A stretch of 64,000 nt of DNA from Bacteroidales bacterium (GCA_017460915.1 JAFUAA010000047.1:27170-91169); one strand, 5' to 3'; positions 7,728 through 17,139 are shown, numbered from the stretch's first letter. The notes: generated by a model from the letters alone, not told the origin. Made by a program: numbers and translations.

Positions 7728-8735
7728 TTATTCCTCATACACCACATGCAACAACACGTCGCCGACCATGCCGAGAGTCGATTTTTCGATATGTTCCAGG
7801 TTATCATTGACGGTATGCCACACGTCGGGGAAACACTCGTTGATGCTGTTGGGTTGCAAGTCGATGATGTCGATGGTTGGGATGCCTGCGATTTGGTTCA
7901 TCGGAAGATGGTCGTCACTGATGACGGTGCCCAGTTCATTGCTGAAAGCCTGACGATAGCCCAAATCGAAAGCCTTGCGCCACACTTTGTTGCTCACCCA
8001 AGCGGCATAGCCTTGCGAGTAGTATTCCTTCGGGAAATTGGGGTTGGGGCCGCCCACCATGTCCAAAAGGATGCCATAATAGGCCTTGTAGCCGTACACA
8101 TGCGGATTCTTCGACCAATACTGCGAACCCAAAGCCCAGAAGTTGACCCGATCGTCGTAATATTTCTCGGCTTCCTCCTGATGCGGGCCGTAGTCCTCAA
8201 GGTCGAAAAGAACGATGTCAATGCCAAGATGCTCAGGCAAGGGCTGCAGTTTGAACTGACGGGCACATTCGAGGAGCACACCCACGCCACTGGCACCGTC
8301 GTTGGCGCCATCGATGGGCTTGTGGAAGTTGTCAGCGTCAGGATCGTGGTCGGCATAGGGACGCGAATCCCAATGGGCGCAGAGCACGATGCGCTTCTTA
8401 GCTTGGGGGTTGAACACGCCCACGAGGTTCTGCCCGTCGATGCCCCTACCATTGAAAAGGCGTGTGCGGAAATCTTGGACGATGACCGTGTCGGCATATT
8501 CGGTCAGCTTGGCCGTAAGCCACTCGGCACAGTCGGCATGGGCCTGCGTCTCAGGCACACGCGGGCCAAAGCTAGTTTGCTTAGCCACACATTGATAGGC
8601 CGAGTCGGCATCAAAGCGAGGTACGACAACGGTTTTCTTGGTTTCATCCTTTTTTATAGGCTTTTCCGAAGGCTGTTTTTCGCCACACGAAGCCAAGAGC
8701 AAGGCCGCTGCTATGGTAAATAGAATCTTCTTCAT
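7728..8735 (-). CDS. M28-family metallopeptidase / glutaminyl-cyclase-like lipoprotein
   Basis: 335 residues from MKKILFTIAAALLLASCGEK with lipobox LLASC. The M28 zinc site is visible: VLCAHWDSRPYAD, then DGANDGASGVGVLLE (bridging Asp and general-base region), DIVLFDLEDYG (acidic ligand) and ISDDHLPMNQIAG (His ligand). The single-zinc arrangement and the lipoprotein anchor resemble the glutaminyl-peptide cyclotransferases of Bacteroidetes, which convert N-terminal Gln to pyroglutamate. Because many exported proteins in this phylum begin with Gln after signal cleavage, that role is plausible here. A longer frame from 8798 crosses the -7 box and is rejected. Confidence 0.8.
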   Translation of the reverse strand: MKKILFTIAAALLLASCGEKQPSEKPIKKDETKKTVVVPRFDADSAYQCVAKQTSFGPRVPETQAHADCAEWLTAKLTEYADTVIVQDFRTRLFNGRGIDGQNLVGVFNPQAKKRIVLCAHWDSRPYADHDPDADNFHKPIDGANDGASGVGVLLECARQFKLQPLPEHLGIDIVLFDLEDYGPHQEEAEKYYDDRVNFWALGSQYWSKNPHVYGYKAYYGILLDMVGGPNPNFPKEYYSQGYAAWVSNKVWRKAFDLGYRQAFSNELGTVISDDHLPMNQIAGIPTIDIIDLQPNSINECFPDVWHTVNDNLEHIEKSTLGMVGDVLLHVVYEE

Positions 8736-8754
8736 TTTGGATGATTTTGGGCTG

Positions 8755-8762
8755 CAAAAGTA
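8755..8762 (-). promoter_or_regulatory. -7 box for the M28 gene
   Basis: TACTTTTG on the minus strand, 19 bases before the ATG at 8735. It fixes the start codon choice. Confidence 0.7.
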
Positions 8763-8767
8763 GTAAA

Positions 8768-11557
8768 TTATTCTTCTCTGACAAGGTGCACGTCGCATTG
8801 CGGGAACGGGATGGCGATACCATTTTCGTTCAAGGTGTTGTAGATCAACTCCTTGGCTCGGTCGATGTAGCCCACACGCTCGGCCACAAGCACCTGCTGC
8901 TTGACGGCGATGGTGACGGCGCTGTCGTCCATGTCTTCCAACGAGACGCTGACACCCCGCTTTGCGCCGACGATGTCGCGCCCGAAAGTGTCCTTGCCTT
9001 GCAATGCCTGCAAAGCTTCGCCCAGCAGTTCGCGAACCCGCTGGATATCGGTGCCGTAAGCCACCCCCACTGTGATTTTGACGAACTCGTAGCCGTGGTT
9101 GCGGGTGAGGTTACTGAAGTTTTTGGCAAACAGCGTGGCGTTGAGGAACGACATCTCGGCTCCGTCTACAGTTTCAATCTCTGTACTTTGGTAGCCTATG
9201 TGAGTCACCTTGCCACGGATGCCGTCGCAAACAATCCAATCGCCGATGCGCAGGCGACCCGACATCAGTTGGATGCCATAGATGAAGTTGTTGAGCGTGT
9301 CCTTCAAGGCCAAACCGATACCAGCCGAAAGGCCGCCGGCCACCAAGCTCAACGAGCCTGTGGGGATGTGCAGCGTCAGGACGACAATGACGATATAGGT
9401 CATCCAAACCAAAACGCTCACGATGCTGTTGCCCAACGACAGGTTGATTTCGTTGTTGCGAATGGTCTTGCGGTTGTGTTTCTTCATGAAAATGGCATAG
9501 CGTACCTGCTGCCAGATGGCGTGCAAGGCGCGGTTGGCATAGCGGAACACGAAAACCAGGCTGACCAACAACAGAATGCCGTAGAACGACAGCCTGAACG
9601 TGTCGGCACCGCTATCGTTGACCAACTGGACGAAATTGCGGTGGTAGATGGTGCTGAACAAGTCATCGAAATCGAACACGCCAAGAGCCAAACGAATGCA
9701 GAACGGAACGGACATCAGCGCCATGACGGGCAGCACCACATCTTTCACCAAGTCGTAGAACCACGTGGCGCCAAACATCAAGGTCTCCTTGCCCGGCCCA
9801 GTAATGAAGTTGATGCGCGAACGGTAGTCGTCAATACGTGGTTTCATCCGCTTCTCGCGGTATTTCACGATGAGGTGCAGGACTGTGTAGATGGTATGGA
9901 TGGCGGCCAATTGGAAATACCACCACACCAAGATGAGCAACGAGGCAAAAATGTAGCCCGCGATGGTCACACCCAAGGCCGCACCAGTGGCTACCAGCGA
10001 CATCCAGCCCAAAAGTCGGTCGCTGCGATCCACCTTCTTCGCGTTGTGGAGGCAAGCCAGCAACTGCCAAACGAAGAAGACAACCAAAACGGGCGGGAAA
10101 ACGAAGTTCATCAGCGAGTTGGGCATAAAGACGACACGACAACCGATGACCGTCAAAGCCATACAAAACACGGGAAGGTAAAGCCTGATACCGTATTTCA
10201 GTTGTTTGGCTTTCAGCCTGATAAGCAGCGCGATAAGGATGGCGGCCAGCAGCCACAGGAAAGTGTCGGTGAGGCGAGCCGCAATACGCAGCAAGCCTTC
10301 GCCACCAATGTTGGCATTGACGATGATGGTGATGATGATGGCAATCAGCAAGGCAACGAAACGCCGATGCTCCTTGGCGACCACGTCCTTAAACGGTTTG
10401 ACGTAACGGAACACGGGGATAAGCAGCAGCGAGACGACAAGACAAATCGCCAGCAGTTCGACGAGGAACAAGAAGATGATGAACACCTGCAGCGAATATT
10501 CCCAACCCGTATTGACAGGGAGCTTCTCGTACACATCGGGAAACGGTGTGGATGCCGTTGCCACAGAATCGGTTTCCGAGGTTTCAACGAGCCAGGTGTC
10601 GGTTTCGAGGAGCATCGTATCCGCTGGAACCACGGTGACAGAATCCGACTGAAGCACTTGCATCACCAGCGAATCGGTGGGAATCGTGCCGTCGCCCTTG
10701 CCGAACAACGAGGCGAGGAGTCCGAGGTCGTATTTTTCGCGAGCGTCGTCCATCGCCTGACGCCAATAACGTTTCGGAGCTTTCAGGATGTTGAACCAAG
10801 GTGTCTGACCTTCGACAAAGATGCGGTTTTGCAGCACTTGGTAATAGTCGTGCGCATAGTCGTAGGATTCTTTCAGGCGCAGATAAGTCTCGTAGTAATG
10901 GACGCTGTCGGCCACCACGGTGGCCTTGGTGTCGGCATACATCTTCAGGATCTCGCAGGCATAGAAGATGCAACGTTCGCGGTCGTTCTCGCCCTGTTCG
11001 TCCAAGACGAAAGGCACGGAGAGAGAGTCGGACAACGCCATAACTTCCTTCTCCAGTTCCAGATGCGTGCCGCTAAGGTAAAGATGCTGGTTCAGCGTGT
11101 CGTTGCGGAAGAGCAGGCTATCGGGCATACCGGTGATGCTATCGAGCTCGGGAGGCAGGCGTCGCAGCGACTCGATGAGGCGGGCGTAGCGTTCCATCTC
11201 CACGTTGAGGTTGCCCACGATACGGTCGAAGGGGCCACGGTCCTGGTTAAACTCGTTGTATTTCTTGGTGACCTTCTCCAAGGCATAGCACACGTCGAAG
11301 GTGAAGCCTTGTTTCTGCGAATACAGCGTCAGCGAGAGTTCGTTGCACTGTTTCATAAGGTCGATCATCTTCAGGCGTTGTTCCTCATAGTCTTCGGTGA
11401 GGCGTTCGCGCTCCTTGTCGATTTGGTGATAGTCGGCATTCAGCTCATTGCGGAGCATACGGAGGGTTTGGTTGAGGTTCTGGCCGTAGGAGATGGCCAA
11501 AAGCGGCATCACGATGGCGACAAAGGCTGCAAGGAAGAGTAAGCGTTTTTTGTTCAT
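8768..11557 (-). CDS. large MscS-family mechanosensitive channel
   Basis: 929 residues from MNKKRLLFLAAFVAIVMPLL. An N-terminal signal or membrane helix is followed by a periplasmic coiled-coil region of about 330 residues (DYHQIDKERERLTEDYEEQR and similar). Several membrane helices occupy about 360-690, then comes the MscS core: the pore helix with LSAGIGLALKDTLNNF, the beta domain with GDWIVCDGIRGKVTHIGYQS and ETVDGAEMSFLNATLF, and a C-terminal alpha/beta part to about 925. The size and periplasmic domain recall MscK or YbdG-like giants. It would release solutes on hypo-osmotic shock. It is transcribed alone from a TATCTTTG promoter. Confidence 0.85.
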   Translation of the reverse strand: MNKKRLLFLAAFVAIVMPLLAISYGQNLNQTLRMLRNELNADYHQIDKERERLTEDYEEQRLKMIDLMKQCNELSLTLYSQKQGFTFDVCYALEKVTKKYNEFNQDRGPFDRIVGNLNVEMERYARLIESLRRLPPELDSITGMPDSLLFRNDTLNQHLYLSGTHLELEKEVMALSDSLSVPFVLDEQGENDRERCIFYACEILKMYADTKATVVADSVHYYETYLRLKESYDYAHDYYQVLQNRIFVEGQTPWFNILKAPKRYWRQAMDDAREKYDLGLLASLFGKGDGTIPTDSLVMQVLQSDSVTVVPADTMLLETDTWLVETSETDSVATASTPFPDVYEKLPVNTGWEYSLQVFIIFLFLVELLAICLVVSLLLIPVFRYVKPFKDVVAKEHRRFVALLIAIIITIIVNANIGGEGLLRIAARLTDTFLWLLAAILIALLIRLKAKQLKYGIRLYLPVFCMALTVIGCRVVFMPNSLMNFVFPPVLVVFFVWQLLACLHNAKKVDRSDRLLGWMSLVATGAALGVTIAGYIFASLLILVWWYFQLAAIHTIYTVLHLIVKYREKRMKPRIDDYRSRINFITGPGKETLMFGATWFYDLVKDVVLPVMALMSVPFCIRLALGVFDFDDLFSTIYHRNFVQLVNDSGADTFRLSFYGILLLVSLVFVFRYANRALHAIWQQVRYAIFMKKHNRKTIRNNEINLSLGNSIVSVLVWMTYIVIVVLTLHIPTGSLSLVAGGLSAGIGLALKDTLNNFIYGIQLMSGRLRIGDWIVCDGIRGKVTHIGYQSTEIETVDGAEMSFLNATLFAKNFSNLTRNHGYEFVKITVGVAYGTDIQRVRELLGEALQALQGKDTFGRDIVGAKRGVSVSLEDMDDSAVTIAVKQQVLVAERVGYIDRAKELIYNTLNENGIAIPFPQCDVHLVREE

Positions 11558-11578
11558 GGGCAATTGTGTTCGATGGGG

Positions 11579-11586
11579 CAAAGATA
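11579..11586 (-). promoter_or_regulatory. -7 box for the MscS gene
   Basis: TATCTTTG on the minus strand, 21 bases before the ATG at 11557. It excludes the longer frame from 11581. Confidence 0.7.
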
Positions 11587-11664
11587 GGAAAAAAGATTAC
11601 ATAGCGAAAACACGGTTTTATTCTAAATTTTTGATATTTCTATTGCGTGTAAGGATATTATGTG

Positions 11665-11672
11665 TATTTTTG
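11665..11672 (+). promoter_or_regulatory. -7 box for the DUF3990 operon
   Basis: TATTTTTG, 25 bases before the ATG at 11698, divergent from the MscS gene. Confidence 0.65.
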
Positions 11673-11697
11673 CAAAGTCTCGTTATAATGATAGTTT

Positions 11698-12378
11698 ATG
11701 GAAAACATCACATTATATCACGGCTCGACAAAAGTCATCGAAAAGCCAGTTTTAGGTTTTGGGAATCCGAGAAATGACTACGGACTAGGTTTTTATTGCA
11801 CTGAGAATCTGGAGCTTGCAAAAGAATGGGCGAGCACTGAGCGTAGTGATGGCTTTGCCAACAGTTACGAAATCAACTTGGAAGGACTATACACTCTCCA
11901 TTTGAACAAAAAGCCCTATCACATACTGAACTGGCTTTCGGTTTTGCTAAAAAACAGGACTTTTGTCCTTTCGCAAGGCCTGCCTTCCGAAGCCAAAGCA
12001 TATCTGTTGGGAAATTTCCTGCCCAACTATGAGCCATACGACCTGATTATCGGCTATCGCGCCGACGACTCCTATTTTTCATTTGCCAACGCTTTCCTGA
12101 ACAACACAATTTCGTTGGAGCAGTTGTGCAAGGCGATGTTTTTGGGTAAATTAGGTGAACAGGTGGTGCTGAAAAGCGAAAAGGCGTTTTCCCAACTCTC
12201 TTTCAAAGAAAGCATCCCCGTGGATAGTAGCCAATACTATCCGAGGCGACAAGCCCGCGACCGTCAGGCTCGCGAGGACTTTCAGAATGAAAAGCTGACG
12301 GCTTCTCCCGTTGATGCCATCTACATGATTGATATTCTCAGACAACAATGGACCAATGATGACCCACGCCTACAATGA
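11698..12378 (+). CDS. DUF3990 protein, candidate ADP-ribosyltransferase toxin
   Basis: 226 residues. The N-terminus ITLYHGSTKVIEKP, then DYGLGFYCTENLELAKEWA, is the DUF3990 signature. To my knowledge the family belongs with ART-fold (ADP-ribosyltransferase) domains: the HG-S motif and the G-x-GFY-T-E stretch correspond to NAD-contacting positions. Later blocks are YDLIIGYRADDSYF and LGEQVVLKSEKAFSQL. It overlaps the start of an XRE-type gene by about 20 bases, as expected for a toxin-antitoxin pair. It is a likely toxin modifying an unknown target; whether it is active cannot be told from sequence. Confidence 0.7.
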   Translation: MENITLYHGSTKVIEKPVLGFGNPRNDYGLGFYCTENLELAKEWASTERSDGFANSYEINLEGLYTLHLNKKPYHILNWLSVLLKNRTFVLSQGLPSEAKAYLLGNFLPNYEPYDLIIGYRADDSYFSFANAFLNNTISLEQLCKAMFLGKLGEQVVLKSEKAFSQLSFKESIPVDSSQYYPRRQARDRQAREDFQNEKLTASPVDAIYMIDILRQQWTNDDPRLQ

Positions 12379-13003
12379 CATATACCTTGAGGATGCCATG
12401 AACAACCTCGGCACCATGCTCGACTGTGCTGTAAATGCCGCGCAGTGTGACCTGTTTGTCTTTTACGAAATGTTTCTTTCGAGCGGTGTCGCCGCGCAAA
12501 TGGAAGCGGGAAATCCGCGTTATCTCTCGGGCATGTCGGGGATGGAACTGATGCAATTGGTGCTGAAAAGATCGTCGGACAAAACCCCATCCATTGCGGA
12601 ATACACACCGTTTGACCGCACTGCCGAATATTGGACAGGCTGGGCCTTGGCCTATTACCAATGGCATAGTGCCTATTCGTTCTCTTTCATTCAAAAGAAT
12701 GGCTTGGATATCAAAACCGTACTTTCACTTTATCCCACCTTGCACGAAGCCGACCTCTCCAAGTTTGTCCAAACTTCCGACACAATTATCAAAACGCATT
12801 TGAATACCCGTAAAAACGCACTGAAAAGCATTCGAAAGCAAACCCATCTAACCCAAAAGGAATTGGCAGAACGCTCTGGCGTCACCCTTCGTATGATTCA
12901 GGCCTACGAGCAAGGCGACCAAGACATCACGAAGGCCGAAGCGCGGACGGTTTTCGCATTGGCGAGGGTGCTAGGGTGTGCAGTGGAGGCGATTTGTGGA
13001 TAA
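12359..13003 (+). CDS. XRE-family antitoxin/regulator partner of DUF3990
   Basis: 214 residues from MTHAYNDIYLEDAM; an ATG one codon upstream is equally possible. The N-terminal ~150 residues are a helical domain (DAMNNLGTMLDCAV, EYWTGWALAYYQWHSAYSF, LYPTLHEADLSKFV) seen in proteins encoded next to DUF3990 genes. Residues about 155-212 form a helix-turn-helix: SIRKQTHLTQKELAERSGVT, RMIQAYEQGDQDITKAEART. It should bind the operon promoter and neutralise the upstream protein. A decayed copy of its last ~85 bases lies beyond the AbiE genes at 14892-14977. Confidence 0.7.
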   Translation: MTHAYNDIYLEDAMNNLGTMLDCAVNAAQCDLFVFYEMFLSSGVAAQMEAGNPRYLSGMSGMELMQLVLKRSSDKTPSIAEYTPFDRTAEYWTGWALAYYQWHSAYSFSFIQKNGLDIKTVLSLYPTLHEADLSKFVQTSDTIIKTHLNTRKNALKSIRKQTHLTQKELAERSGVTLRMIQAYEQGDQDITKAEARTVFALARVLGCAVEAICG

Positions 13004-13016
13004 AAAACATTGTTAC

Positions 13017-13062
13017 TTTTTGTCAAAAACAATCATTTTTTGACAAAAAAGATGTATTTTTG
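13017..13062 (+). promoter_or_regulatory. AbiE-type promoter with inverted-repeat operator
   Basis: Two related boxes, TTTTTGTCAAAAA at 13017-13029 and TTTTTTGACAAAAAA at 13036-13050, are separated by CAATCA. They form an inverted repeat, and each is itself nearly palindromic. They lie just before the -7 box TATTTTTG at 13055-13062, 17 bases from the ATG at 13080. This placement suits autorepression by the AbiEi-like protein or by the XRE protein encoded just upstream. Confidence 0.6.
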
Positions 13063-13079
13063 CAAACCGAGAGAAAAAC

Positions 13080-13832
13080 ATGACAGCAACGGAAGCCATA
13101 TTAAACTATGCCGCCATACATAGCGGGACTTTCCTACGGAAAGATCTTCTACGTGATTTTGCAAGCGAGCAAACCATAATAAAGAAAAGAGCGATAGATT
13201 TGCAGATCAGCCGTCTGGTCGAATCGGGCAAACTCATACGCAAAAGCCGAGGAGAATACCAATTATCGGAGAAATGCCTGCCTGAGTTTCTGTACCACCC
13301 TACAGAAATTGAGAAAGAGATCTTTCAAAACCTAAAGAAGCAATTCCCTTTTCTTGAATACTGCATCTGGAGTCCAAAAGTGCTGTCATCATTTATGCTG
13401 CATATTCCCAATGTCGGCTATACCTTCGTAGATGTTGAGAAAGACGGCATGGAGGCTGTTTTTCATGCCTTGCAGAACATGAATCTCGGACGAAACATAC
13501 TCCTTGCTCCCACCGCTCAGGAATGTGAACGCTATTTGATAGGAACGGATGCCGTCGTTGTGCGTTTGCTGGTAGGCCAATCGCCATTGACACAAATAGA
13601 CAGATGCGTAGTGCCTCGAATTGAAAAAATCCTTGTGGATGCCGTGGGCGACAACGAATTGTTTTATACCAGTGGCTCTGAGATTTACTATATTTTTGAA
13701 GATGTATGTAACCGTTTCAGCGTCAATAAGAGCAAGCTGATGCGCTATGCCTCTCGCCGCAACCGCAAAGAACAAGTAGAACGAATCATCAACACCATCA
13801 ACCATGATAAATCCGAGGAGCAGATCCCTTGA
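13080..13832 (+). CDS. AbiEi-like antitoxin/transcriptional regulator
   Basis: 250 residues. The N-terminus contains a winged helix: AILNYAAIHSGTFLRKDLLR, DLQISRLVESGKLIRKSRGE YQL. The C-terminal part (about 85-235) resembles the AbiEi effector domain (LEYCIWSPKVLSSFMLH, TFVDVEKDGMEAVFHAL, RCVVPRIEKILVDAVGD, KLMRYASRRNRKEQV). AbiEi proteins repress their own operon and counteract the nucleotidyltransferase toxin AbiEii. Here the gene overlaps the toxin gene by 29 bases, the usual arrangement. DUF6577-type proteins are the closest class I can recall. Confidence 0.7.
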   Translation: MTATEAILNYAAIHSGTFLRKDLLRDFASEQTIIKKRAIDLQISRLVESGKLIRKSRGEYQLSEKCLPEFLYHPTEIEKEIFQNLKKQFPFLEYCIWSPKVLSSFMLHIPNVGYTFVDVEKDGMEAVFHALQNMNLGRNILLAPTAQECERYLIGTDAVVVRLLVGQSPLTQIDRCVVPRIEKILVDAVGDNELFYTSGSEIYYIFEDVCNRFSVNKSKLMRYASRRNRKEQVERIINTINHDKSEEQIP

Positions 13833-14867
13833 ATGGATAACAGAAGCCGCCCATCGTTTGGGCGTTCACGATATCGCCTTGGTTGAGAAGACCATCCGCG
13901 CCTTCTCACTTCTTGAAGCATTGGCCCGTTCCGGCTGTCCTTTCCTGTTTAAAGGCGGCAGCTCGCTCATGCTTCACCTGAGCACTAGCAAGCGTTTGTC
14001 AATTGACATTGACATCATTTGTCCTCCAGAAACCATGATTGAGAACTATCTTGGTCAGTATGCGGAAGAATATGGCTTTGGCAAGTGGAACTGGTTGCAC
14101 GTATTTCACGGACAGACGTGCCGAAACAACACGCCAAGTTCTATTATGAAGTGAGTTATCCTGGCAATGGTGGACAAGACAAAATCCTTCTGGATGTTCT
14201 TTTTGAAGAGACACATTATTCAAAGATTGTGTCATTGCCCATTCAAAACCCTGTGCTTATTACGGACGAACCTATGGTTATGGTCAATCTACCAAGCCAT
14301 GAGGATTTGTTGGGCGACAAGTTGACCGCTTTTGCACCACATACCACAGGCATTCCGTTCTTCAAAGGAGAGAAAAAGTGTTCGATGGAGATTGTCAAGC
14401 AACTGTTTGACGTAGCTTCCTTGTTCGACATCACCGATGATTTGGCCATCGCCCGAGAGACGTTTGAGAAATTTGCAGTGATAGAACTCCAATATCGTCA
14501 CCAGAGCCCCGACAACATACAGCAAGTGCTAAATGACATTTATCAGACTGCCATTTGTATTTGTTTGAGGGGCCTGCAAAGTCCTGATGAATATAAACTG
14601 TTGCAAGATGGCATCAATCGTATCGGAAGTTTTATGATAGGCGGAAAATACACTCTTGATTCTGCCATTGTAAGTGCTGCCAAGGCGGCCTACCTGAGCA
14701 AACTCATAGAAAAAGGTTGCAACGAAATCCATCATTACAACCCAGACTTGTTGAGCGAAATGACGGACCAAGTTCTTCAACAACCCATTCCGACAAAACT
14801 CAACAAACTGAAAAAAAACCATCCAGAGGCGTTCTTTTATTTTAATGAGATACAGGCAATGCTGTAA
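13804..14867 (+). pseudogene. AbiEii-like nucleotidyltransferase toxin, frameshifted
   Basis: Two overlapping frames make one protein. The first (13804 to about 14085) has the nucleotidyltransferase site FLFKGGSSLMLHLS and RLSIDIDIICP, i.e. GGS followed by D-x-D. The second continues from about 14085 with ELVARISRTDVPKQHAKFYY, then LLDVLFEE, HEDLLGDKLTAFAPHTTGIP and a helical C-terminus ending FNEIQAML at 14867. The natural join is GFGKWN to ELVARIS; a single-base change in 14080-14092 breaks it, and the upstream frame then stops at 14154. As read, no full-length toxin is made, so the antitoxin would be an orphan. A sequencing or assembly error is the main alternative. Confidence 0.7.
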
Positions 14868-14891
14868 ACCACATAGGGCAACCGACATAAC

Positions 14892-14977
14892 AAGACATCT
14901 TGAGGCCGAGGCGTGGACGGTTTTTGCCTTGGCAAGGGTGCTGGGGATACAGGGCTGAGGCGATTTGCGGATGAAAA
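14892..14977 (+). pseudogene. decayed copy of the XRE antitoxin gene 3-prime end
   Basis: These ~85 bases align with 12931-13012, the last codons of the XRE gene and the bases after its stop. Shared blocks include GGACGGTTTT, GCAAGGGTGCT / GCGAGGGTGCT, GGAGGCGATTTG / TGAGGCGATTTG and a trailing GAAAAAAC / TAAAAAAC. Several substitutions and small indels destroy the frame. The AbiE-like genes thus sit between an intact and a decayed copy of the same sequence. Confidence 0.7.
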
Positions 14978-15005
14978 AACAGCGTGCGGCTGAACCGCAC
15001 GCTGT
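14974..15005 (-). terminator. dnaK terminator
   Basis: Stem CAGCGTGCGG / CCGCACGCTG with a five-base loop. On the minus strand it is followed by TTTTTTC, 24 bases beyond the dnaK stop. Confidence 0.85.
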
Positions 15006-15028
15006 CATTATCAAAAAACATATTATTT

Positions 15029-16969
15029 TTATTTCACTTCCTCAAAATCCGCATCAGTAACGGTATCGTCACCGCCGGTATTGTTCTGCGGGCCTTGGTT
15101 CGGGTTGCCGCCCGTGAAGCCGCCGCCCATGTTGTTCGGGTCGAAGCCTTGCGGACCGCTTTGGGCACCGGCGTTCTTGTACATCTCCTCGCTGGCTTTC
15201 TGCCACATGGCGTTCATCTCGGCCATAGCGGCGTCGATGCCGGCAATGTCTTGGCTCTGGTGAGCCGTCTTCAGCTTGCCGAGGGAAGCCTCAATCTCGG
15301 CCTTCTTGTCGGCAGGCAGCTTGTCGCCATATTCCTTCAGCTGCTTCTCGGTCTGGAAGATGATGCTGTCGGCTTGGTTCAGTTTGTCAATGCGCTCGCG
15401 TTCTTTCTTGTCGGCTTCGGCGTTGGCCTGGGCTTCGTTCTTCATGCGCTCGATTTCAGCGTCGGTCAAGCCCGACGAGGCCTCGATGCGGATGCTTTGG
15501 GTCTTGCCCGTGGCCTTGTCCTTGGCGCTCACGTTCAGGATACCGTTGGAGTCGATGTCGAAGGTGACTTCGATTTGCGGGATGCCACGCGGCGCTGGCG
15601 GGATGCTGTCGAGGATGAAGCGGCCGATGGTCTTGTTTTGGGCAGCCATAGGACGCTCGCCTTGCAGCACATGGATTTCAACCGAAGGTTGGTTGTCGGC
15701 AGCGGTCGAGAAAACCTCCGACTTGCGGGTCGGGATGGTGGTGTTGCTTTCAATCAACTTGGTCATCACGCCACCAAGGGTCTCGATGCCGAGGCTCAAC
15801 GGGGTCACGTCAAGCAGCAGCACATCCTTCACTTCGCCAGTCAAGACACCGCCTTGGATGGAGGCGCCGATAGCCACCACTTCGTCGGGGTTGACGCCCT
15901 TCGAAGGCTCCTTCTTGAAGAAGTCACGAACGATGTTCTGGATGGCAGGGATACGGGTGGAACCACCGACCAAGATGACGTCGTCGATGTCGTTGACGGT
16001 CAGGCCAGCGTCTTGCAGGGCGCGACGGCAAGGCTCGATGGTGTCGTGAATCAGCTTGTCGGCCAGTTGCTCGAACTTGGAGCGGCTCAAGGTGCGGACC
16101 AAGTGCTGCGGGATGCCGTTGACAGGCATGATGTAAGGCAGGTTGATTTCGGTCTCGCTCGAAGAGCTCAACTCGATCTTGGCCTTTTCGGCAGCTTCCT
16201 TCAGGCGTTGTAAGGCCATCGGGTCCTTACGCAGGTCGATGCCGTTGTCCTTCTGGAACTCTTCAGCCAGCCAGTTGATGATGACTTCGTCGAAGTCGTC
16301 GCCGCCGAGGTGGGTGTTGCCGTTGGTCGACTTCACCTCAAACACGCCATCGCCCAATTCGAGGATGGAGATATCGAAGGTGCCGCCGCCGAGGTCGTAC
16401 ACGGCCACTTTCACGTCGTTCTTCTTCTTGTCCAATCCGTAGGCCAAAGCGGCTGCGGTAGGCTCGTTGATGATACGGCGCACTTTGAGGCCGGCGATTT
16501 CGCCAGCTTCCTTGGTGGCCTGACGCTGGGCGTCGTTGAAGTAGGCAGGAACCGTGATGACGGCTTCGCTGACGGTCTGTCCGAGGAAGTCCTCAGCGGT
16601 CTTCTTCATCTTTTGCAGCACCATGGCACTGATTTCCTGCGGGGTGTAGTTCTTTCCGTCGATGTCGATACGCGGCGTGTTGTTGGGGCCTTGGATGACC
16701 TTGTAAGGCACACGGCGCATTTCGGCTTCCACCTTGTCGTAGGTCTCGCCCATGAAACGCTTGATGGAATAGACGGTGCGCAGCGGGTTGGTGATGGCCT
16801 GACGCTTGGCGGGTTCGCCCACCTTACGTTCGCCATTGTCGGTGAATGCCACCACCGATGGGGTGGTGCGGTGGCCTTCGCTGTTGGCGATGACAACGGG
16901 CTCGTTGCCTTCCATGACGGCCACGCATGAGTTGGTTGTACCTAAATCGATACCGATGATTTTTGACAT
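15029..16969 (-). CDS. dnaK: molecular chaperone DnaK (Hsp70)
   Basis: 646 residues, full length. The ATPase domain has phosphate 1 motif [49 protein letters not shown], connect motif [16 protein letters not shown] and [14 protein letters not shown]. The substrate-binding domain follows ([20 protein letters not shown], helical lid), with the Gly/Asn-rich tail (NMGGGFTGG) and the conserved end DADFEEVK. It refolds client proteins with DnaJ and GrpE, neither of which is in this window. The gene stands alone, with an AGGAG-like site (taggagaacaagaaa) before the ATG, unusual in a phylum with few Shine-Dalgarno sequences. Confidence 0.98.
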   Translation of the reverse strand: MSKIIGIDLGTTNSCVAVMEGNEPVVIANSEGHRTTPSVVAFTDNGERKVGEPAKRQAITNPLRTVYSIKRFMGETYDKVEAEMRRVPYKVIQGPNNTPRIDIDGKNYTPQEISAMVLQKMKKTAEDFLGQTVSEAVITVPAYFNDAQRQATKEAGEIAGLKVRRIINEPTAAALAYGLDKKKNDVKVAVYDLGGGTFDISILELGDGVFEVKSTNGNTHLGGDDFDEVIINWLAEEFQKDNGIDLRKDPMALQRLKEAAEKAKIELSSSSETEINLPYIMPVNGIPQHLVRTLSRSKFEQLADKLIHDTIEPCRRALQDAGLTVNDIDDVILVGGSTRIPAIQNIVRDFFKKEPSKGVNPDEVVAIGASIQGGVLTGEVKDVLLLDVTPLSLGIETLGGVMTKLIESNTTIPTRKSEVFSTAADNQPSVEIHVLQGERPMAAQNKTIGRFILDSIPPAPRGIPQIEVTFDIDSNGILNVSAKDKATGKTQSIRIEASSGLTDAEIERMKNEAQANAEADKKERERIDKLNQADSIIFQTEKQLKEYGDKLPADKKAEIEASLGKLKTAHQSQDIAGIDAAMAEMNAMWQKASEEMYKNAGAQSGPQGFDPNNMGGGFTGGNPNQGPQNNTGGDDTVTDADFEEVK

Positions 16970-17131
16970 TTTCTTGTTCTCCTATTTTTATTTTTTACTT
17001 ATTTGTTTTTCGAAGTTGACGGCGTTTTCTTGTCAATCTTTGTGCCAAAGGGAAAAACTGACAAAATGACAATTTTCCGATTGTTGATAATTATTCCAAC
17101 TTGTTTTTCCTGCCATATCAGGTATTTTCTC

Positions 17132-17139
17132 TATCTTTG
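17132..17139 (+). promoter_or_regulatory. -7 box for the M23/LysM gene
   Basis: TATCTTTG, 41 bases before the ATG at 17181, divergent from dnaK. The 211-bp gap between the two genes holds this promoter and presumably that of dnaK, for which I see no clear box. Confidence 0.65.

Noticed and set aside
8741-11542. 933-codon plus-strand frame opposite the MscS gene
   Set aside because: A shadow of the GC-rich minus-strand gene: no start context, no recognisable domain, composition of a reverse-complement translation.
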